Shown piece after piece: positions 1-9,328 of a stretch of 64,000 bases of DNA. Positions within the stretch are counted from its first letter, which is position 1. Every line of letters begins with the position of its first letter. The position numbers were made by a program, and so were the translations under genes. The stretch comes from Trichomonas vaginalis G3 (lineage: Eukaryota > Parabasalia > Trichomonadida > Trichomonadidae): contig NC_067208.1 in assembly GCF_026262505.1 (NCBI RefSeq), positions 16,563,962 to 16,627,961 of the forward strand, given 5' to 3'. The notes below the pieces were generated by a model. That model saw nothing but the letters and a program-made list of their open reading frames with translations, did no database searches and was not told the DNA's origin.

Positions 1-811
1 CTTCTATTGCCTTCGTTATCATAGTGAATGGTTCATTCCATGGAACAAATTTATTTGTCGGTGGATTTGAATCTGAAGCAATGCAACTTTAAGAGTTGGA
101 TTGAAAGCAATGATATCATTTACAGATATAGATGTGCATTGTAAGGCGTCGCTACTGAACTTTACTTTAAGCTGAATGTTTCCTGCAAAAGCTGGAATAA
201 ATCGAATAGCTTCTAATGGAAGGAATCTTCTAACAGGAATTCTTAAACGAAGCTTAAAATCAAATGATTTTCCTGCTGTAATTGGACCACTAACAATTTG
301 TCCTGTTCTGCATGTTCCCGAATGACTCCATACATCTTCATGTCGAGTCTTTGAGAAAACATCTACTTTCTTTATTTGTTCGGTAGTTTGTGAGTTTGAA
401 GTTATATATGCTTCTTCTCTTGCGTTGTCTTGAGAATATACGATACGACCATTTGCAAGGATTTGATATCCAGCAACTGCATAGAAAGCGTCATCGAAAC
501 CAATCCAAAATCCTGGTGGGTTTGTTTTTATTGGAACCTGAACCAATTTCTTTATCTGCAATAAATTGACCTTCCATTTTATACGTAATGAATGTATTGT
601 AAAGGTCCAACATATTTTCACCAGGAGGTGAGAGATTGAATGTTACCCATGTGTTATCTTTAGCAGTTCCAGGTTGTGATGGAATCTTTGCGTCAGAATA
701 TTTTCTATTAGTGTCACCAATTTGAACTGCATTGTCTATGATATCGAAATATGAGCGAATCTGATGAATATGCTCTGCTGGAGTAAATTCGTTTAGCTGT
801 TCGTTCTGCAT
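1..811 (-). pseudogene. diverged major-capsid-like gene fragment
   Basis: Reverse-strand sequence beginning MQNEQLNEFTPAEHIHQIRS near 811 and running off the window. Its middle part lines up with the capsid genes at 22.5-24.1 and 53.1-54.7 kb: a G-Y-x-I-x-x-N stretch, then K-x-L-R-I-P-V-R-R-F-L matching K-L-R-V-P-L-S-S-F-L, then a P-x-x-A-G-x-I segment. Similarity is weak overall, so it is a separate capsid lineage. I infer a double jelly-roll Polinton capsid. A TTTTTATCT-type element precedes the start, as for other genes here. The gene is broken, with at least one break inside the window. Confidence 0.55.
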
Positions 812-841
812 GTATTTACTTCAGATAAAAATATCTATTTA

Positions 842-1290
842 CTTCATTATTCTCACTCTTCTTCTTGGTATTCGTGGTGGAAGTTTTTCTTGACATTTTC
901 AATGAACTGTACATTCTCTTTTGTCTCAACTTCTTTTCACTGGCGGGTCAGGGTTCTTTGACTCGGTTTGTTTTTCAATGAAATTCACGAACTTTGCAAT
1001 AAGCTCTTGGTTCGTTTATTGAAAGTACATTGGCTTCTTTTCTTCTGGTTTCTATTGACTTTTCAGTTTGAAACAGAAGGTTTTATATGGGCTTCGTGGA
1101 CTTCACACCTTGCCATGCACTTAATGTTTGTCGCTCTCTGCATTCGCTAATGGTACCTTTCTTTTTCTTACGTATATTTTACCATCTTTACTCTGACTTA
1201 CGTAATAGAAAGGATGTTGTATTCCTCTTTGCGTCATTTAATATAATAGACTCTCGCTCTGATTTTGACAAGCTCATTTTACATCGGTTA
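842..1290 (-). pseudogene. remnant upstream of the capsid fragment
   Basis: No uninterrupted frame covers this stretch. On the reverse strand, short segments rich in lysine, glutamate and arginine can be read. This is where the two better-preserved capsid loci have the C-terminal part of their coiled-coil structural gene. I take it as a broken gene of the same neighbourhood, without a known family. Forward-strand frames of 60-70 codons here are phenylalanine/leucine-rich and look like shadows. Confidence 0.3.
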
Positions 1291-1322
1291 AAGTTTTAAT
1301 TTAGTTTTTTATCTGCAGTCAA

Positions 1323-1577
1323 ATGACTCAGACAAATCCTACGGCCAAGACCCAAGGTGTCATAGATGTTGAAGCATTGAAGAAAGAAATTCGCGAGCAA
1401 ATTTTATCCGAACTGAAGGAACAAAAACAAGAACAAAAGCCAGAGAGACCAAAGAGAAAACTTAGTGAAAAACAACTAGCTGCATTAGCTGCTGGAAGAC
1501 AGAAGAACCCACGTTTGCTGGCGAAAAAAGCTAGAGAAGAAGCAAAAGCTAAAGAAGCTGAAGCAAAGAAAGAGTAA
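1323..1577 (+). CDS. small highly charged basic protein (84 aa)
   Basis: Starts with MTQTNPTAKTQG and is preceded by TTTTTATCTGCAGTCAA directly at the ATG, the same arrangement seen before many genes of these elements. Residues 20-84 are almost only K, E, Q, A and R, predicting a long charged helix with a KRKLSEKQLAALAAGRQK core that could bind nucleic acid or pack DNA. No family recognised. It is encoded opposite to the capsid fragment and just upstream of the 1705-2460 gene on the same strand. Composition alone could mislead, but length, start motif and placement support a real gene. Confidence 0.55.
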   Translation: MTQTNPTAKTQGVIDVEALKKEIREQILSELKEQKQEQKPERPKRKLSEKQLAALAAGRQKNPRLLAKKAREEAKAKEAEAKKE

Positions 1578-1704
1578 ATGGTTTATTTTTATCCGAATTA
1601 AATGTATAGACAAATACCTTTAACTGTTGCGTTCAGTAGTGAAAACCCTGACGTCAAAATAAAGGGGAAACAGAGTAACGTTTAAGTTTCCAACAGACTG
1701 GATT

Positions 1705-2460
1705 GTGAACATAAATGAAGAGAAGTACATTGGCATAACATCTATGTATATAACACGTGCTTTCAGAAAGGTTGACTTTATACTTCAAGTCGAGATAGAA
1801 AATGACGAACAGTCTTTAAGCGCCCAAAACATTCACATATACAAATACTTTAAAGACGATACAACATTGCAACAATGTATGATTTCATTTAATGAGATGT
1901 TCGAGAAAAAGTTCAACATTGAAGTACAAACTTTACAGCCTTTACGTGAGTTTCTTGCACAACTGAAAGAAGAAGGTAGTCAGCCACAACTTATAGACTT
2001 TCATTATGAATTTAATGAAAATGAAGATGGAACTCATGACTGTCAATTCATTGTATTCTCACCATTCAATGAAGTCGCTAAAAAGAAAGAAAATCCATTA
2101 CGTATAAGATTTCAAATCTCCGAACCAAGTGATGATTTTAAGAATGTTTTCAATTATGATGCAATGCTTCCGAGGAAAAATGAATTTTCAAAGATTGTAA
2201 CACCTGGCATTTGGGATAGAAAGCAAGCAATACTTTACTCTAATATAGCCAAAGGCGTTGAAAATGAGTTCATTGGTCATACAAGAACTTCACCACTTCC
2301 TAACCCTAAATACTATAAATTAACTGGCTTCAATCGTGAGTTTTGGATAGACATGTACTCCACTCATGACCATAAATGTCCAGTGTTCTTGCCTCCAGAT
2401 GGGAAGGACTGTCTCTACATTGAAGCACAACTCTTAAACTCTACCATCGCAGTATTGTAA
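1705..2460 (+). CDS. member of the 'FxxY-FY..F' structural paralog family (up to 251 aa)
   Basis: Function unknown. The C-terminal third (a small-residue stretch, a Y/F-Y-K/E-P-P-like turn, a W-containing strand and a final L-Y-I-E-A-Q-L) follows the same order as the products of 36,242-37,090 and 43,488-44,348 in element B, and the first 60 residues also align with their central part. All three are probably beta-rich. Because each sits among virion-type genes I infer a minor capsid or spike-type protein. The first clear ATG in frame is at 1744; the frame is open from 1705 and related sequence may reach back to about 1602. Taken as a fossil that may be broken at its 5' end. Confidence 0.5.
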   Translation: MNINEEKYIGITSMYITRAFRKVDFILQVEIENDEQSLSAQNIHIYKYFKDDTTLQQCMISFNEMFEKKFNIEVQTLQPLREFLAQLKEEGSQPQLIDFHYEFNENEDGTHDCQFIVFSPFNEVAKKKENPLRIRFQISEPSDDFKNVFNYDAMLPRKNEFSKIVTPGIWDRKQAILYSNIAKGVENEFIGHTRTSPLPNPKYYKLTGFNREFWIDMYSTHDHKCPVFLPPDGKDCLYIEAQLLNSTIAVL

Positions 2461-2520
2461 AATCTACGCTAGCTTTATTTTTATCACGAATGACCTCATT
2501 GCTGACAAAAATAAATGACC

Positions 2521-5500
2521 TCAGAACTTCAACTTACGAATAAAGCTTGTTTTAGTCGTTATTGAAAAGTTGAACTTTTCAGCAAAGCAAGGTTGACATG
2601 ACTTACATAAGTCGAATGCAATCTCTTGACCATCATGAAGTGCTTTGTAAAGTTTCATTAAACTGAACTCAGAGTCTTTGTCATATGTTCCAACAGGTAT
2701 GTGAATGTTCTTATCTTCATTGTAATAGCATTGTATAGCTTCAGGAAACATTTCATTAGCGGTTAAAGCAATAACATCTTGCTTCACGCCTTTCATTCTG
2801 CAGTGAAATGCAACTTCATTTAAATCGTTAGTGAGTAAGTCTATGTAGGTCTTCTTTCCACAGAAAATACTTTTATAAGCTAAACTTTGTTTTCCAGGTG
2901 TTATTTCTGCAAAGTCGCTATGAAATTGACCAAGGTTCTTTCCTATAAGTTCGCGACCATATCTCTTCTTAAACTCTGCTGCAAGCTTTGGGATGTCTTC
3001 ATTATATAAGTGCATACTGTCGGTATCCTGGTAAAAGATTTGAAGTCCCATGTCCTCTGCAGTACAGAATACTTCATTCATAATACGTTTTGACATAGAC
3101 AGAATATTAACACCAAGTGGACAGAAGTTAAAGTGTCTGCAAATGCTTTTCGTTAGCTTGAAAATAGTTTTATCTGAACCATCCAAACCTTCGAACTTCA
3201 CTATATGGTTGTAATTTCTTATAGCATATCTTATAGCATCTTTGTCATCTACTATGGTTATTTTTGACTCAATAGGAGATAGAATAGTTTTGCCATAAAT
3301 GCTGTTCAGAATGAGTTTTATAATTTCTTGTAAGGGGTTTTCTTCTTTCTTATACTTTAACCTTAACTCAAACAACTTCTTTACTTCATCTCTTATTCTC
3401 ATATCTCTGTTTCCATCGTAATAGTATCCTTGCAACACTTCACATTTGACACCTTGATATTTTATGAGGTCTTGTAATGTTATATGGTCAACATACATGA
3501 GACAGCAAGTGTTTGAACTTCTTGGAACGTTAAGTTCTGGATTTAGTTCAGGGTCGCAAACTATTAAATGAAAGTGTCTGGGTATACCAATCTCTGTTAT
3601 CTTAATGAGAACAAAGAAGCCAGACATAAACTTTTCACCAATGGGTTCCTTTTGGTCGTCATCGAATAAATGTCTCATGAGATACTCTGTGCTTAACATT
3701 TCTTCCTTCAATACTTTTGGAATACCTTCTAAAGTATAAAGTCTTGCTATAGCTGAAGGATATAATGAAACAGTGTCGAAGTCAGCAATGAGTTTCTTTT
3801 TGCTCTTTTGTTTCATGTTATCTGACAACATACATCTTCCACCTTGAATGCATCTCGAAATAAATTCTCTTGGTTTATTTGAGAGGTCATAAAGATTTCC
3901 ATTCGGGAAGTATACTCTGTTCTCAAACAATTTGTTAGCAATAGAACAAATACTAACGTAGTCATAAACGTTTAAATCAAACTCTTTCAATAAGTCATTG
4001 CGGAACTTTACAAAACCTTCTCTTAAAATTCTTACATCTTGTTTGCAGTAAAACGTGCTATATTTTTCTAAGTCGAAGTGGTTTTCATCTATTCTGCAAC
4101 CTTTGATGGAATCTATGTTCTTCATAAATGTATCTGCATCATGGATAAACTTACATGCTTCAGAAATGACACCAGTTCTGTTGTCATTTGCTAACAAAAC
4201 ACTGCTGTAGTAGTTATATGGAAATACTTCTTTCGGTCCTGTTTGTAAGTTAAACATAGCAGGAAATAGTTTAAGCTTCTTATTTATAACACTGTAAGAG
4301 TCTTTTATAATAATTGCCCTTCCTTTATATAAACCAGTTATTTGCATTGTTCGTGAACCTTTAATGATGGGAGTTCCTTTCACTTCTGTCATGTGTCTTA
4401 AGATGAAGTTTATGTCATAACTGAGGTTATGGAAATATATTAAACTCTTGTCAGGAAGTCTTTCCAAAAATTCTGTTGCACAGTTTTGACCCCAAATACT
4501 TTCACTAACTGAACCATCTTCACTGTCATAACAGATGTTAAAAGCTTTATGAAAGCCATCCGTACTACACTCAAAGTCAGCAAAGAAAACGTGCTCAGGT
4601 ATGAACTTACATTTAGCTTTATTTACTTCTTTTGACTCTGCTTTCTTCTTCAGTTGTACACAATACTTTGGAGCATATGTCAAATCTTTAAATGGTGCAA
4701 GGTTCTGTTTATATAAGTCAGTCGTATATGTGAAAAGTTCTCCATAAGAAATAGGTTCAAAATATTTGCACTCCCACAATGTTTTCATAACATCCCATAG
4801 CGGTGTAGTTCTATCCATGCGAACTACATATTTATCTTCTCTCTTTGTATATATTTTCATCTGTTTTTCAATGTTCATTCCACCACACTCCTTCAAGATT
4901 TCTATATAGTTTCGAATGAAATATGTTGTCATTGGAAGTCTTTCATTTAGCATGTAGTGGTCTTCAACAAGAAGTAAGTCAATAGTTCTAACAGTTTCAC
5001 ATTCTTTTGGTATGTATCTCTTTATTTCATTATGTCTTGAGTCATTGAAGTAACCAATGGTAACATTAAATGCTATACCTGTTGCGTCAGAAATTTCTTG
5101 TACTTTACTTTGAGGAAAGTCTCTAACACGAATGACTTCTCTCATGTGGTCAATAGTTTCTTCATTTACTCCAGCCTGAATGCAAGCATAAACGAAACAA
5201 TTGTCTTCTGTCATAAGTGTTGCAGTTCTTTTGTTCAGTTCATTGAAGATTTGGTAGCGTTCAAGATTTATAGGTAATGTGCAAAGATACTTCCAGAACT
5301 GACCGCTTCTCTTCTTATAAAACTTCTTTTCACCATTATCTTTCCAAAAGCTTTCTATAAGTGCTGGGTTTCCTGTTTGCTTAAGAGCTTCCAAAATGGC
5401 TTTCTGGTCATTTGTCAGTGTGCTTTCATCTCTATATGGTCTCTTTTTTGGTTTGCCTTTCTTTACATCTGACATCGTTAAGCCTTCATATTCTGTTAAA

Positions 5501-6438
5501 TCATACATCTTTATTTCGGTAAGATTCTTTATGTTTGTCAAGAAGAAGTCATAGTGCATTTCAACAATACCTGCAGCATTTGCTTCTATCTCTGATATAA
5601 AGTTCTCCTTCAAGAGCTGATGTAGTAATGTTCCAATATTATTGAGGTTTAACGTAGAACATTCATACTTTCCACCAAGTTTATAACATACCATCCATCT
5701 CTGTTGGGAGTTTATTTTAATTTTCTCTAAGAGTCTCATGAAAACCTTACCGAAATGTTTGTGTAAGTAGTCTCTGTTTGGTTCATCTAAAGCTTCGATG
5801 TTAAAGTCAATGAGTCTATTGCCTGACTTCACATTCCTCTTCCTATTTTCTTCATCTTTCTTTAACCATCTCTCACCTTCTTTTGGTTTGTCGTCAATGG
5901 AACGAATGACATTATTAGCTTTGCGAACTTGTTCTATAGCACTTTTAAACATCTCTCTTCTCTGTTGTTTCAGTGTGTCATCTCTCTTTCGTGTTTCACC
6001 AACGTTTGCATTTGTTATGTCAAACATTTCTCTTCTTACTTCATGTGGTACAGCTCTTCTTGTTTCACCAACGTTTGCATTTGTTATGTCAAACATCTCT
6101 TGACGAACGTCATGTGAAAGAGCTTTACGAGTATGACCAACGTTTGCATTTGTTATGTCAAACATTTCTCTTCTTACTTCATGAGGTATTGAACGTCTAT
6201 GATATAAGTCAATAGCAACGTCATTTAAAGGAAATGCTCTTGCATGGACTTCGTCCTCGCCGCGTTGCGGCTTTATGAACTCATGAATTCTATCATAAGT
6301 TATTTCACCATTATAGTCATTGAGGATGTCAGCGAGTGCCTTTTTGTTTGTTGTGTAATGCTTTGCAACATCTATATTAGCTTCTGTAAGAAGTTGTTTT
6401 ATTTCCGAGTGTTCTAACTTAGACAACTTCCGATACAT
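2521..6438 (-). CDS. polB: DNA polymerase family B, protein-primed type (Maverick PolB)
   Basis: Replicates the element's DNA. Exonuclease motifs: FFADFEC (about residue 617 counted from the chosen start), FHNLSYDINFI, and YCKQDVRIL. Polymerase motif A is DFDTVSLYPS (about 885), motif B LILNSIYGKT (about 1041), motif C YQDTDSMHL (about 1135). The spacing is that of DNA_pol_B_2 enzymes of Polintons, linear plasmids and phages. The N-terminal 350 residues include three tandem copies of a 25-residue unit with the core REMFDITNANVG and no recognised domain; a protein-priming role there is possible. The frame is open further upstream to 6513, but MYRKLSK at 6438 follows an AT-rich leader and is the better start. 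About 1,305 aa; it looks whole, in contrast to the polymerase of element B. Confidence 0.93.
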   Translation of the reverse strand: MYRKLSKLEHSEIKQLLTEANIDVAKHYTTNKKALADILNDYNGEITYDRIHEFIKPQRGEDEVHARAFPLNDVAIDLYHRRSIPHEVRREMFDITNANVGHTRKALSHDVRQEMFDITNANVGETRRAVPHEVRREMFDITNANVGETRKRDDTLKQQRREMFKSAIEQVRKANNVIRSIDDKPKEGERWLKKDEENRKRNVKSGNRLIDFNIEALDEPNRDYLHKHFGKVFMRLLEKIKINSQQRWMVCYKLGGKYECSTLNLNNIGTLLHQLLKENFISEIEANAAGIVEMHYDFFLTNIKNLTEIKMYDLTEYEGLTMSDVKKGKPKKRPYRDESTLTNDQKAILEALKQTGNPALIESFWKDNGEKKFYKKRSGQFWKYLCTLPINLERYQIFNELNKRTATLMTEDNCFVYACIQAGVNEETIDHMREVIRVRDFPQSKVQEISDATGIAFNVTIGYFNDSRHNEIKRYIPKECETVRTIDLLLVEDHYMLNERLPMTTYFIRNYIEILKECGGMNIEKQMKIYTKREDKYVVRMDRTTPLWDVMKTLWECKYFEPISYGELFTYTTDLYKQNLAPFKDLTYAPKYCVQLKKKAESKEVNKAKCKFIPEHVFFADFECSTDGFHKAFNICYDSEDGSVSESIWGQNCATEFLERLPDKSLIYFHNLSYDINFILRHMTEVKGTPIIKGSRTMQITGLYKGRAIIIKDSYSVINKKLKLFPAMFNLQTGPKEVFPYNYYSSVLLANDNRTGVISEACKFIHDADTFMKNIDSIKGCRIDENHFDLEKYSTFYCKQDVRILREGFVKFRNDLLKEFDLNVYDYVSICSIANKLFENRVYFPNGNLYDLSNKPREFISRCIQGGRCMLSDNMKQKSKKKLIADFDTVSLYPSAIARLYTLEGIPKVLKEEMLSTEYLMRHLFDDDQKEPIGEKFMSGFFVLIKITEIGIPRHFHLIVCDPELNPELNVPRSSNTCCLMYVDHITLQDLIKYQGVKCEVLQGYYYDGNRDMRIRDEVKKLFELRLKYKKEENPLQEIIKLILNSIYGKTILSPIESKITIVDDKDAIRYAIRNYNHIVKFEGLDGSDKTIFKLTKSICRHFNFCPLGVNILSMSKRIMNEVFCTAEDMGLQIFYQDTDSMHLYNEDIPKLAAEFKKRYGRELIGKNLGQFHSDFAEITPGKQSLAYKSIFCGKKTYIDLLTNDLNEVAFHCRMKGVKQDVIALTANEMFPEAIQCYYNEDKNIHIPVGTYDKDSEFSLMKLYKALHDGQEIAFDLCKSCQPCFAEKFNFSITTKTSFIRKLKF

Positions 6439-6490
6439 CTTTAGTAGGAAATAAAAAAAATATTTTTTGAAAAAAATAAACTTAGAAAAA

Positions 6491-6835
6491 TTATTTCTTT
6501 CTATATTTGCCATTCCGAACTTCGAAAAGATGTTTTATACCAGCATAGAATTTTTCTCTAGAGCTTGGTCTTATATTGTTTTCATGACAATATTTTCTAT
6601 ATTCTTCATATAAAGCCTTTTTTTCATACATTTCATAAGGACAATCTAACCAGAATAGTGCATATCCAGTTTCGTTATCTAGGTCTCTATATGTTTCTTC
6701 TGTTTGTAGAATTTCGCTTTCTTCTATTTGTAGAATTTCGCTTTCTCTATTTAGTTCTATGACTATATATTGTGGCTTAAAAAGATGTGGGCAAGAAGGG
6801 TCTGGCGCTATGTAAAAAGTTAATTTTTCTGTCAT
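6491..6835 (-). CDS. 114-aa protein resembling the C-terminal winged-helix tail of D5-like primase-helicases
   Basis: Near its C-terminus it has ALYEEYRKYCHENNIRPSSR, a pattern (L-Y-x-x-Y-x-x-Y-C, then S-x-R-x-F) typical of the winged helix at the end of D5/P4-type primase-helicases. The same pattern (LYDSYKQYCQEYGYMAASKR) ends the broken helicase of element B at 49,932. Here no ATPase domain is attached. The middle contains a duplicated SEILQ(I/T)EE(S/T) unit. The ATG follows the leader TATCCGATAGAAAAG, which also precedes the 49,474-49,891 locus of element B, so it is probably expressed as its own gene. It lies directly upstream of the polymerase on the same strand. Confidence 0.55.
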   Translation of the reverse strand: MTEKLTFYIAPDPSCPHLFKPQYIVIELNRESEILQIEESEILQTEETYRDLDNETGYALFWLDCPYEMYEKKALYEEYRKYCHENNIRPSSREKFYAGIKHLFEVRNGKYRKK

Positions 6836-6923
6836 CTTTTCTATCGGATAAAAAATATTTTTTGAAAAAATTAGATTAGATTTTTTAAGTTATTTTTCAA
6901 AATAATTTAATATTTTTATTTTA

Positions 6924-7400
6924 ATGAAACACATGCAAGATTGCAAGTTCTTTTCATACAATGCTCTCGCTACTGTCATCAAGAATGAGTTCAATAATGC
7001 TTCAAACGTCAATGTTATCTTTAACAAGAAGTTTGTGAAAGAATCTAAGTTTGGTCAGTATGTCAGACCATTAGCTATTGTCATTGACCGCAAACGTTAT
7101 ACTTCACAAGAGTTAGCAGTAGTTTTGAAACAAAAGGGTTTCTTCGTGAATGTCAAAGATACTCATTATACTATTATAAAGAACTCCAACATTGACTTCT
7201 TCAGTATTGCTATGAATCTTTCCGAACAGAAAGAATATAAGAAGGGTGAAACAAATGTGAAATATTATTCTTCATCTCTGAAAACAATAACGAACAAAGA
7301 TGTTATACAAAAGTTCCTTACCAAAGGTTGAAGAAGCTTCTATTGACATTGACGAAGGAAGTGAAATGGTTGAAGAAATTGACCCTGACGTCATTTAAGC
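6924..7400 (+). CDS. unknown protein of element A (open frame 6,924-7,331)
   Basis: The product starts MKHMQDCKFFSYNALATVIK and mixes short beta-like and lysine-rich helical stretches; 135 residues are open, and acidic coding-like sequence continues to about 7,400. No family recognised. Transcribed away from the polymerase/6491-6835 pair, from an AT-rich spacer that would serve as a two-way promoter. A replication-associated role is only a guess from position. Possibly broken once near its end. Confidence 0.45.
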
Positions 7401-7416
7401 AAAAATATATTTTTGG

Positions 7417-7632
7417 TTAGTCTTCATATCGATATTTTACAACAATTCCCCAATGTATAAACTTTTCATACGCTTTTTCATAAGCTTTATATACCTTCAG
7501 AAATTTTGCATAATCTTTAGAAGCATTTAGATATTGTTTAAATGCTTTGTATGTCTTCAGAAATTTTGCATAATCTTTTACATGTTGTTCGTTCTCTTCT
7601 TCTGTCATGAGTTCCGAATATTCTAAATTCAT
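7417..7632 (-). CDS. 71-aa protein with internal helical repeat
   Basis: Short reverse-strand gene starting MNLEYSELMTEEENEQHV. It contains two copies of the unit DYAKFLK(T/V)YKA, separated by about 21 residues, predicting a lysine/tyrosine-rich helical hairpin. The AT-rich leader (AAAATTTTATCTCATATGAAAGAAC before the ATG, read on the reverse strand) resembles the other starts. No known family. The DNA repeat beneath it (GTCTTCAGAAATTTTGCATA, twice) shows the duplication is recent. Confidence 0.45.
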   Translation of the reverse strand: MNLEYSELMTEEENEQHVKDYAKFLKTYKAFKQYLNASKDYAKFLKVYKAYEKAYEKFIHWGIVVKYRYED

Positions 7633-7686
7633 GTTCTTTCATATGAGATAAAATTTTATAAAAAAATAAAATTAGCTTAGATTTTT

Positions 7687-8529
7687 TTATTCTTCCTCTT
7701 TGAAGTTATCGAAATATTCTGTTATTTTTTCCTTCAGTAATGTTAAGTCTTCTTTGAATGTAAGTATTGTGCAACCTTTGATGTCATAGTGTGTTTGAGG
7801 AAGAGTATTTTTGACAATTTCCTTTATTTGCTCATTCGGTGTCATTGAAATCGGTAAGTTTTCACGATAGAACCAGTTTCTGTCAGATTTGTAAATCTTA
7901 GCAAGGTCATAAAAGCTTTTGTTGTTTCTTCTGACTAAATGCAACATAACCATATCTTTATCTTCTTCTTTCTCCAACTCTTCAGTATATATCATATACT
8001 TATAACTCTTTTCCTTTCCTTTTGGTACTGAACGTGGTATTCTTTTCTGTATGCTTTTGTCTTTGGATTCAATGACTTCATCTTTTGCTTGAAGTTTCTT
8101 TTCCATCTCTCCACGTTCTTGTCTATGAATTTCGTCAAGAAGTCTGTAAACATGCCATGCATAACGAGGAGAAGCCCACATTGCAACTGCATTTACTAAA
8201 AGTCTATGAACATAATAACCTCTTAAATTTATTGGCAAATTTTTACGATTTTCATGTGTTTTATGCAAGACCGAAAAAAGTCGGTCTAGAGAAATTTCAC
8301 TCAAAAGTTCTTGTGTGCTTTGGTTTTTGAACCAGTCGTCTGCGTGTTTAGTGTCTGGAGCAAAACATGCTGTCAAAATACTTTGCATTTGGTACATATC
8401 GTCTTTGACCGAACGAATGAGACGGAGTTGTTTGTTAAACTGAACCCACTCGTATTCTTCATTTATGGCTTCATGAACGATAGCAGTTGTTGTGTTCTCT
8501 GTTGTTGACATATCTGTCCTTACATACAA
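7687..8529 (-). CDS. KilA-N domain DNA-binding protein (280 aa)
   Basis: Residues about 60-145 fit the KilA-N domain of large DNA viruses and phages: WFKNQSTQELL, then GYYVHRLLVNAVAMWASPRY and an AWHVYRLLDEI helix. A lysine/glutamate coiled coil follows (about 145-175), then a C-terminal module (KYMIYTEELEKEE...NWFYRENLPISMTPNEQI) resembling the partner domain often fused to viral KilA-N/Bro-type proteins. Such proteins bind DNA and regulate replication or transcription. The likely start is MSTTENTTTAI at 8,511, though M at 8,529 is also in frame. It has the leader TTATTTTGTATGTAAG-ATG type shared with the winged-helix gene family of both elements. It is the only KilA-N gene in the window. 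Confidence 0.82.
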   Translation of the reverse strand: MYVRTDMSTTENTTTAIVHEAINEEYEWVQFNKQLRLIRSVKDDMYQMQSILTACFAPDTKHADDWFKNQSTQELLSEISLDRLFSVLHKTHENRKNLPINLRGYYVHRLLVNAVAMWASPRYAWHVYRLLDEIHRQERGEMEKKLQAKDEVIESKDKSIQKRIPRSVPKGKEKSYKYMIYTEELEKEEDKDMVMLHLVRRNNKSFYDLAKIYKSDRNWFYRENLPISMTPNEQIKEIVKNTLPQTHYDIKGCTILTFKEDLTLLKEKITEYFDNFKEEE

Positions 8530-8544
8530 AATAAAAAAATAAAT

Positions 8545-8879
8545 AAAAATAAAACTAACTTTATTTTTCTGTGTTAAAGAAATGTTAAAAATTCAGGGTT
8601 ACATATGTGAAAAGAAGTCACGAACAAATGAAGGTCATAAGATTCAGCACATAATTCTGAATTGAATGGTGTGTCATACATGTCAAGCCGTCAAGAATTG
8701 AAGGAGATACGAGGCTATAAAGATTTTGGATATTTTCTGACACACACCCTGAGGGAAAAGTGACAAAACACGACGATAGAAAAAAGTGACAAAATTGAGA
8801 GAAAGTTGTTTCCCGACCAAAATGCAATCATGTTGAAAAAGTGACATTTGTAAAGTTAGACGATAGGATTTCCTGAAAA
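8545..8879. other. AT-rich spacer with AAAAGTGACA motifs
   Basis: No convincing gene. AAAAAGTGACA-type motifs occur at about 8,755, 8,783 and 8,835 and are the complement of the TGTCACTTTT motif repeated near the left end of element B (34,541-34,629). Reverse-strand frames here are cysteine/phenylalanine-rich and not supported. Confidence 0.4.
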
Positions 8880-9040
8880 AGTGCAAGACTTGTTCTGAAT
8901 CAGGACAAGATTTGTCTTGTATGAAAAAATACAAGACTTGTTCTGATCAGGACAAGATTTGTCTTGAAAAAATACAAGACTTGTTCTGAAAAAATACAAG
9001 ACTTGTTCTGAAAAAATACAAGACTTGTCTTGAATCAGGA
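8880..9040. repeat. CAAGACTTGTTCTGA tandem array with palindromes
   Basis: About six copies of ACAAGACTTGTTCTGA or its near inverse (TCAGGACAAGATTTGTCTTG), separated by AAAAAAT. At 8,937-8,956 two halves meet to form CTTGTTCTGATCAGGACAAG, a 20-bp palindrome with one mismatched pair. It sits in the non-coding gap between the KilA-N gene and the putative winged-helix gene. The arrangement suggests binding sites for a dimeric protein or a replication control region. Confidence 0.7.
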
Positions 9041-9239
9041 CAAAACTTTACAAAATGTAAACTTTACATAACCGTTTCTATCGTACATGATATTTAGTTG
9101 ACATTGTAAACTATCTTCATGTAAAGTATGGCGGTTTGAAACCGTCGGGAACCTTCACTTTTTTGACGAACTTTCCGCAGCAATTTTTAAAATTTGTGAA
9201 AACTCAACGGTTTGACACGTGCCATATGTCATTTTACTC

Positions 9240-9325
9240 AGAATTTTGTGCTGAATTCAGCAAAAATAATGTTTATGTTAGCATGTTAGATCTAACACGT
9301 TTTCTAACCTCTTTTCTAACATAAC
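9240..9325. repeat. palindromic iteron cluster downstream of the 9,329-10,210 gene
   Basis: Contains the perfect palindrome TGTTAGATCTAACA at 9,284-9,297, followed by two more half-sites TTTTCTAAC. It is preceded by GCTGAATTCAGC. The same combination recurs in element B at 44,350-44,410 and 47,315-47,400. Confidence 0.75.
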
Positions 9326-9328
9326 TAT

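Noticed and set aside
968-1299. Two forward frames of 60-70 codons
   Set aside because: Phenylalanine/leucine-rich, no start motif, lying antisense over a decayed reverse locus.
5798-6215. Forward frames opposite the polymerase repeats
   Set aside because: Shadows of the 25-residue repeats in the polymerase gene; cysteine/serine/leucine-rich with no motif.
8618-8934. Reverse frames of 69 and 83 codons
   Set aside because: Composition cysteine/phenylalanine/leucine, no start motif, overlapping repeat array.
8880-9040. CRISPR-like array
   Set aside because: Units are short, vary, occur in both orientations and the spacers are just AAAAAAT; no unique spacers or cas genes.
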